In this document: positions 9,401-12,545 of the stretch, piece after piece | Position numbering within the stretch: the stretch's first letter is position 1 | Layout of the letters: each line of letters begins with the position of its first letter | Assembly: GCA_028282625.1 (NCBI GenBank) | Contig: JANQHP010000147.1 | Span: forward strand, 1 to 12,545 | DNA: 12,545 nucleotides | Reading direction: 5' to 3' | From: Rickettsiales bacterium | Lineage (GTDB): Bacteria; Pseudomonadota; Alphaproteobacteria; Rickettsiales; UBA8987 | Notes under the pieces: model-generated | The model's input: only the letters and a program-made list of their open reading frames with translations | Databases searched by the model: none | Told to the model about the DNA's origin: nothing | Translations under genes and position numbers: made by a program

Positions 9401-10544
9401 GCTCGCCCGGACGCATCACCTTGTAAATATCTAGCAATGCTTCCAACCTGGAACGGTTTTTATCGACCGCAAAGGCATCCAGAATATAAGGTCCTGAAGC
9501 CGCACTAATGAACACCAAAGGCAATTCTTTAATCGCCGCATTCACAAGAGAGTCCAAAAACTCAACCGTCACCGAAGACCCCGCCTCCGCCAAGACCTCG
9601 CCCGTATCTTTTTGTACTATATCCTCAGAGACATAGCACCCGATCAGTTGCTCATCATCGAACAACACTTGCTTCACCTCTTCGGCCAGCTTCTTCGCTT
9701 TGCGTGGTCCAAGCTTGCTGCCGGCATCTGCCACCACTTTGCCCGTTTTTGCGTCACGCAAATCGTTGACCAATGTCGTGTTGGCATAATGCTCCGGCAA
9801 GAAATCCACTGCCCAGCCTTTGGCGGTTTTCTTCACCTTTTGCGTACTGTAGTAGCGGTCAATAATTTCCTTTTGCTCCATACCAAGCGCAAAGAACAGC
9901 GTGGAAACCGGCAGCTTACGACGACGGTCCACACGGAAATAGAGTACATCCTTGGCATCAAATTCAAAATCTAGCCAGGAACCACGGTAAGGGATAATAC
10001 GCGCATTATACAACACCTTACCAGAGCTATGCCCCTTGCCCTGATCATCATCAAAAAAGACACCAGGCGAACGGTGCATTTGCGATACAATCACGCGCTC
10101 GGTACCATTGATAATAAAGGTACCGTTATCGGTCATCATGGGCAGCTCGCCCAGATACACATCCTGCTCTTTAATGCCTTTGATTTCACGTGCGCCCGTG
10201 TCTTCGTCAATCACTTCCCACACCACCAAGCGCAACGTCACACGCAACGGCGCGGCAAAGGTAATATCGCGTTGGATACACTCTTCCACGTCATATTTTG
10301 GCTCTTCAAAGGCATAGCGCACGAATTCGAGCGTCGCAAGACCGGCATTGTCTTCGATCGGGAAGATCGTCTCAAACACCGACTGCATGCCTGTCGAGGT
10401 CCGTTCCTCTGCGGCAGCATCGGCCTGTATCAATTGATCATAGGATGCTTTTTGAATCTCAATCAAATTCGGCATGCTTGCCACAGTACGGTGGCGCCCA
10501 AAGCTTTTACGAAAACGTGTACGTGCTGCAGAAGAATGTCCCAT
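6447..10544 (-). CDS. rpoB: DNA-directed RNA polymerase subunit beta
   Basis: A full-length beta subunit of 1365 residues, typical for alphaproteobacteria (E. coli 1342). It forms the other side of the active cleft. Seen: an N-terminal FRKSFGRH...MPNLIEIQKASYDQ block; the TFIINGTERVIVSQ segment (142-155); the rifampicin-binding cluster GSSQLSQFMDQTNPLSE...KRRLSALGPGG (514-544) with D523, H533, R536 and S538 corresponding to E. coli D516, H526, R529 and S531, all in the susceptible state; RICPIETPEGPNIGLIN (564-580); the catalytic-centre lysines K1083 and K1091 in QPGDK...GNKG (E. coli K1065, K1073); and the C-terminal region with GGKSHFGGQRFGEMECWAL that pairs with beta'. ATG 10542-10544 is preceded by AAAGG with a short TTAT spacer. 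It is separated from rplL by 176 bases holding inverted repeats and ends 53 bases before rpoC. No frameshift or truncation is seen. Confidence 0.99.
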   Translation of the reverse strand: MGHSSAARTRFRKSFGRHRTVASMPNLIEIQKASYDQLIQADAAAEERTSTGMQSVFETIFPIEDNAGLATLEFVRYAFEEPKYDVEECIQRDITFAAPLRVTLRLVVWEVIDEDTGAREIKGIKEQDVYLGELPMMTDNGTFIINGTERVIVSQMHRSPGVFFDDDQGKGHSSGKVLYNARIIPYRGSWLDFEFDAKDVLYFRVDRRRKLPVSTLFFALGMEQKEIIDRYYSTQKVKKTAKGWAVDFLPEHYANTTLVNDLRDAKTGKVVADAGSKLGPRKAKKLAEEVKQVLFDDEQLIGCYVSEDIVQKDTGEVLAEAGSSVTVEFLDSLVNAAIKELPLVFISAASGPYILDAFAVDKNRSRLEALLDIYKVMRPGEPATEESATALFDSLFFTKERYDLSAVGRMKINARLGVDTEESVGVLTKEDILRVVSTLIDIHDGRDSVDDIDHLGNRRVRSVGELMENQLRIGLLRMERGILERMSAVEVDTVMPHDFINAKPLMAVVKEFFGSSQLSQFMDQTNPLSEVTHKRRLSALGPGGLTRERAGFEVRDVHPTHYGRICPIETPEGPNIGLINSLSTYARINQYGFIESPYRKVSDGHVTEEVVYLSAIEEGQYTIAQSDARLNEDNYFVHDLVSCRREGDFIMARKEEIDFADVSPRQIVSVAASLIPFLENDDANRALMGSNMMRQAVPVWRTEAPLVGTGMEAPVAQDSGATIVASRSGTIDQVDAQRIVVRVGGKKGKSEGVDIYNLRKYQRSNQNTCLNQRPVVRVGDVVEAGEVLADGPSTDLGELALGQNVLAAFMPWNGYNFEDSILISERLVRDDVFTSIHIEEFETMARDTKLGPEEITRDIPNVGEESLRHLDETGIVHIGAEVSAGDILVGKVTPKSESPMTPEEKLLRAIFGEKAADVRDSSLCMKQGMTGRVVEVRIFSRRGVEKDERALAIEREEIERLTQDRNDELAILAGHLFEQLKSLLLGQTLTKAAEGLKKSTTLTVKHFEGLPTARWWHLPVKEADVMDQVEKLRTQYDAIVERLDARLNNKIEKLESGDDLPSGVLKMVKVFVAVKRKLQPGDKMAGRHGNKGVISQILPVEDMPYLEDGTSVDLVLNPLGVPSRMNVGQILETHLGWASKQIGQQVGEILDAALEKKSKVKDLRGHLKGIYPQAEVQKQLDAMSEEELMLSSEHLRPGIPMATPVFDGAREEDITDHLKQAGFHTSGQVTLYDGRTGEPFERQVTVGIIYMLKLHHLVDDKIHARSIGPYSLVTQQPLGGKSHFGGQRFGEMECWALQAYGASYTLQELLTVKSDDVDGRSKVYASIVKGDHTFDSGIPESFHVMVKELRSLCLNVELKGVSEAA

Positions 10545-10583
10545 ATAACCTTTATGACCTTACTAAAAAATGAAATAAAATAC

Positions 10584-10601
10584 CTGGCTATACCGCGCCA
10601 G
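10584..10601 (-). terminator. Candidate weak attenuator hairpin in the rplL-rpoB interval
   Basis: On the transcribed strand CTGGC and GCCAG pair as a 5-bp stem around an 8-base loop, and the stem can be lengthened by two A-T pairs past one bulged G. It is followed by a U-rich run interrupted by A, C and G (GTATTTTATTTCATTTTT) that leads to the rpoB ribosome-binding site. In E. coli the rplL-rpoB gap contains a partial attenuator that lowers polymerase relative to ribosomal-protein expression; position and shape here suggest the same job. The stem is short and the U-run imperfect, so partial termination or mere chance are both possible. Confidence 0.35.
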
Positions 10602-10693
10602 TATCTTGCGTAAAAAAGAAGATGGCATCAAACCATTCACACACACCACAGCGCTTGGCAAAACACACCTTATCCTAAAGATGCCCTTTGCAA

Positions 10694-10713
10694 GCGCGTG
10701 GTCTTTCACGTGC
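10694..10713 (-). other. Stem-loop just after the rplL stop, candidate RNA processing or stability element
   Basis: GCACGTG and CACGCGC form a 7-bp stem with one internal A-C mismatch around the 6-base loop AAAGAC. It starts seven bases after the rplL stop codon. It has no U-run after it on the minus strand, so it is not an intrinsic terminator. A GC-rich stem between rplL and rpoB could separate the abundant L7/L12 message from the rpoBC message by RNA processing or protect the rplL 3' end, as the RNase III site in this gap does in E. coli. This role is inferred from position only. Confidence 0.4.
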
Positions 10714-10720
10714 GTAAAAA

Positions 10721-11101
10721 CTATTCGATGTCGGCAGTCGCGCCAGCTTCTTCAAGCTTCTTCTTAAGCTCTTCGGCTTCTTCTTTGGAAACCGCTTCTT
10801 TAACTGGCTTGGGCGCACCTTCTACCAGATCCTTGGCTTCTTTTAAGCCCAGACCCGTTGCCGCACGCACCTCTTTGATCACATTGATCTTCTTGTCGCC
10901 AGCTGCTTTCAGAATCACGTTGAATTCCGTTTTCTCTTCTGCAGCGCCCGCATCATTTGCTGCACCACCAGCAGCAGCCACTGCCACAGGTGCCGCCGCA
11001 CTCACGCCCCATTTTTCTTCCAGCAATTTGGAAAGCTCGGAAGCCTCCATTACCGTTAAAGCAGAAAGGTCATCTACAATTTTTTCTAAGTTAGCCGCCA
11101 T
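10721..11101 (-). CDS. rplL: 50S ribosomal protein L7/L12
   Basis: A 126-residue protein of usual length. L7/L12 dimers hang on L10 and recruit and stimulate the translational GTPases (EF-Tu, EF-G, IF2, RF3). Seen: the N-terminal dimerisation and L10-binding helices (about 1-33, LEKIVDDLSALTVMEASELSKLLEE), an Ala/Gly-rich flexible hinge (about 34-53), and the globular C-terminal domain (about 57-126) with EFNVIL, KINVIKEVRAATGLGLKEAK and VEGAPKPVKE, the helix surface that contacts the GTPases. ATG 11099-11101 is preceded by AAAGGA at a good distance. It lies 49 AU-rich bases after rplJ, as expected for a co-transcribed pair. The 3' side carries a stem-loop and a 176-base gap before rpoB. No anomaly is seen. 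Confidence 0.98.
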   Translation of the reverse strand: MAANLEKIVDDLSALTVMEASELSKLLEEKWGVSAAAPVAVAAAGGAANDAGAAEEKTEFNVILKAAGDKKINVIKEVRAATGLGLKEAKDLVEGAPKPVKEAVSKEEAEELKKKLEEAGATADIE

Positions 11102-11150
11102 GATTTTTTCCTTTGGTTAGTCAAGTTAAAATAAAAATAAAAGAAAGGGT

Positions 11151-11666
11151 TTAAGCACTTCCGCTCGATGCATATGCGCCGATCACACGTGCCACCTGCC
11201 CGCCGGGAGCCTGTACCACAGAAGCCAGCTTGGAAGCAGGCGCTTGCAGCAAGCCAACAATTTTTGCGCGGGAGCTCTCCAAGGAAGGGGTCGAAGCCAA
11301 CGCCTTGACCTCTGCCGGGCCAAGCGCCTTGCCATCCAAAGCGCCACCGACAATCACCAGCGCTTCTTCCTCCTTCGCAAAGTCCACAATCGTTTTGGCT
11401 GAGGCCACCGCATCTTCGGAATAGGCAATCGCCGTAGGACCAGAAAACAGATCCGCTAATGCTGTCAGATCACTATCGTTGGCTGCAATCCGCGCGAGGG
11501 TGTTTTTGGTCACGCGTACCGCCGCACCATTTTTACGCGCCGCGTCACGCAGCTGCGTCATACGATCCACATTCATGCCATGGTAGTGCACAATCACCAC
11601 AGAGCTAGCACCGCCTAGCGCCTGCTTCAATTCTTCCACCACCTGTTGTTTCTGTTGCTGCTGCAT
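11151..11666 (-). CDS. rplJ: 50S ribosomal protein L10
   Basis: A 171-residue protein of normal size. L10 sits at the base of the L7/L12 stalk, binding 23S rRNA with its N-terminal domain and several L12 dimers with its C-terminal helix. Seen: an N-terminal helix rich in Gln (MQQQQKQQVVEELKQAL), then SSVVIVHYHGMNVDRMTQLRD and VRVTKNTLARIA, both characteristic of L10, FSGPTAIAY (about residues 74-82), and the helix LASVVQAPGGQVARVIGAYA at the C-terminus that binds L12. ATG 11664-11666 has a strong AGGAG at 11672-11676 with a 5-base spacer, which decides the start. It follows rplA by 44 bases; that gap is too short for the long L10-binding leader found before E. coli rplJ, and I saw no obvious fold in it. 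Confidence 0.97.
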   Translation of the reverse strand: MQQQQKQQVVEELKQALGGASSVVIVHYHGMNVDRMTQLRDAARKNGAAVRVTKNTLARIAANDSDLTALADLFSGPTAIAYSEDAVASAKTIVDFAKEEEALVIVGGALDGKALGPAEVKALASTPSLESSRAKIVGLLQAPASKLASVVQAPGGQVARVIGAYASSGSA

Positions 11667-11710
11667 GAATTCTCCTAATCTTTCCTTCTATAACCCTGTT
11701 GGCAGCGCCC

Positions 11711-12448
11711 TTAAGCTGCTTTCTTAAATTGCGCCACATCCAACAACACCGATGGCCCCATCGTGGTGCTAATGGATATTTTCTTCAGATACACCCCTTT
11801 GGCCCCAGAAGGTTTGGCCTTGATGATGGTTTGCATAAAGGCATGGATGTTTTCGATCAAATCTTTCTCCGCAAAGCTGATTTTTCCAACACCCGCATGC
11901 ACCACGCCGCCCTTTTCGGTCTTATATTCCACCTGGCCGCTTTTAGCGGCTTCCACCGCTTTGGTGATATCCTCTGTGACGGTGCCAAGCTTTGGATTGG
12001 GCATCAAACCGCGAGGGCCAAGCACACGCGCCACCTTGCTCACCACAGGCATCATATCCGGTGTGGCAATGCAACGATCAAAAGCAATCTCGCCTTTTTG
12101 CACTGTTTCCACCAAATCTTCTGCACCCACCAGATTGGCGCCGGCTTTTTTAGCCTCTTCCGCCTTGGCATCACGCGCGAAAACCGCCACGCGCACCTCT
12201 TTACCCACACCATGGGGCAACGCAATCACGCCACGTACCTGTTGGTCCGAGTGACGCACATCCACACCCAGATTAATGGCCATGTCAATGGTTTCATCAA
12301 ACTTAGTACCGGAATCTTTTTGCGCCTGCTTCAGCTGTTTGACCACATCCTCTAGCTGCGCCGGGCTCTTGGCAACACTCTCTATCGCAGCGTAAGACTG
12401 ACGCAAACGCTTGCTCTGTTTTTTGGTCGAAGGCGGTGTGTGTACCAT
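11711..12448 (-). CDS. rplA: 50S ribosomal protein L1
   Basis: L1 forms the mobile L1 stalk that escorts deacylated tRNA from the E site, and in many bacteria represses its own operon by binding the mRNA. Seen: an N-terminal KKQSKRLRQ basic patch, FDETIDMAINLGVD, SDQQVRGVIALPHG, VRVAVFARD, the family signature VLGPRGLMPNPKLGTV (about residues 142-157), AKSGQVEYKTEKGGVVHAGVGK, and the C-terminal AKGVYLKKISISTTMGP. From ATG 12446-12448 the protein has 245 residues, still somewhat longer than E. coli L1 (234), partly from a longer segment between the first two helices. This ATG has GAG with a 7-base spacer; an in-frame ATG at 12464-12466 would add MNERLT but has a poorer ribosome-binding site and no family support. 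It lies between a probable rplK and rplJ. Confidence 0.96.
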   Translation of the reverse strand: MVHTPPSTKKQSKRLRQSYAAIESVAKSPAQLEDVVKQLKQAQKDSGTKFDETIDMAINLGVDVRHSDQQVRGVIALPHGVGKEVRVAVFARDAKAEEAKKAGANLVGAEDLVETVQKGEIAFDRCIATPDMMPVVSKVARVLGPRGLMPNPKLGTVTEDITKAVEAAKSGQVEYKTEKGGVVHAGVGKISFAEKDLIENIHAFMQTIIKAKPSGAKGVYLKKISISTTMGPSVLLDVAQFKKAA

Positions 12449-12487
12449 GGTTAATCTCTCATTCAATTCTATCTTACTAACAGCCCC

Positions 12488-12545
12488 TTACGCGGCGTCG
12501 GCCTGCGCATTGCTGGCCCCATTATTTTTGGCAGCAGAGGCTGCC
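12488..12545 (-). CDS. rplK: C-terminal end of upstream gene, probably ribosomal protein L11
   Basis: The frame is open from the window edge to TAA at 12488-12490 and encodes the last 18 residues, AASAAKNNGASNAQADAA. No diagnostic L11 motif is within the window; the assignment is an inference from the near-universal order rplK-rplA-rplJ-rplL-rpoB-rpoC and from the short gap to rplA (39 bases to the preferred start, 21 to the alternative). L11 binds the GTPase-associated region of 23S rRNA and normally ends shortly after its globular RNA-binding domain. The Ala/Asn/Ser-rich, low-complexity tail seen here would be an extra extension on L11. If the neighbour is not rplK, this is simply the tail of an unknown protein. 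Confidence 0.6.
   Translation of the reverse strand, partial: AASAAKNNGASNAQADAA

Noticed and set aside
10585..10620. TTTACG, 16 bases, TATAGC on the minus strand as an internal promoter for rpoB
   Set aside because: Four of six matches in each box is near chance level and the -10 overlaps the hairpin that is better explained as an RNA structure.
10637..10649. Short CA/GT tract in the rplL-rpoB gap as a microsatellite
   Set aside because: Only a few imperfect dinucleotide units, too short to matter as a repeat.
12449..12466. Upstream ATG at 12464-12466 as the rplA start
   Set aside because: It adds six residues outside the L1 family alignment and its ribosome-binding site is poorer than that of ATG 12446-12448. 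It cannot be fully excluded.
1..12545. Search for mobile elements, CRISPR repeats, toxin-antitoxin pairs, riboswitches or tRNA genes
   Set aside because: The window is almost fully covered by conserved housekeeping genes; no direct repeats, transposase, cloverleaf or riboswitch core was seen.

Overview
The window is a core housekeeping stretch from an alphaproteobacterium with roughly balanced GC. The assignment rests on RpoB and RpoC sequence style, on a RibA of the long alphaproteobacterial form, and on HemJ (rather than HemG or HemY) as the protoporphyrinogen oxidase. No genus can be named from the sequence alone. The rRNA, tRNA, CRISPR, transposon and phage features one might hope for were not seen.

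Layout. Positions 1-351 (+ strand) hold the 3' end of hemJ. Everything else is on the minus strand and reads from right to left: the last 18 codons of a gene that is probably rplK (12488-12545), then rplA, rplJ, rplL, rpoB and rpoC (the classic L11-L1-L10-L12-beta-beta' cluster), then ribA and ubiX, which overlap by one base. ubiX meets hemJ tail to tail with three bases between their stop codons. There is no gene-free stretch over 300 bases. The longest gap is the 176-base rplL-rpoB interval, which contains inverted repeats that may act in RNA processing or attenuation.

How the genes fit together. rplK/A/J/L supply the L1 stalk and L7/L12 stalk of the 50S subunit, and rpoB/rpoC the two large RNA polymerase subunits. 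All catalytic and zinc-binding residues I checked are intact, and the rifampicin-binding region looks susceptible-type. Downstream of rpoC, where many alphaproteobacteria have rpsL-rpsG-fusA, there is instead a small flavin pair: RibA commits GTP to riboflavin synthesis, and UbiX prenylates reduced FMN to make the cofactor of the UbiD decarboxylase of ubiquinone synthesis. hemJ, from the opposite direction, belongs to haem synthesis.

I looked for an undescribed system and did not find one. The points most worth a second look are the ribA-ubiX placement and coupling, the degenerate N-terminal half of RibA, the rplL-rpoB leader structures, and the Ala/Asn-rich tail at the right edge.
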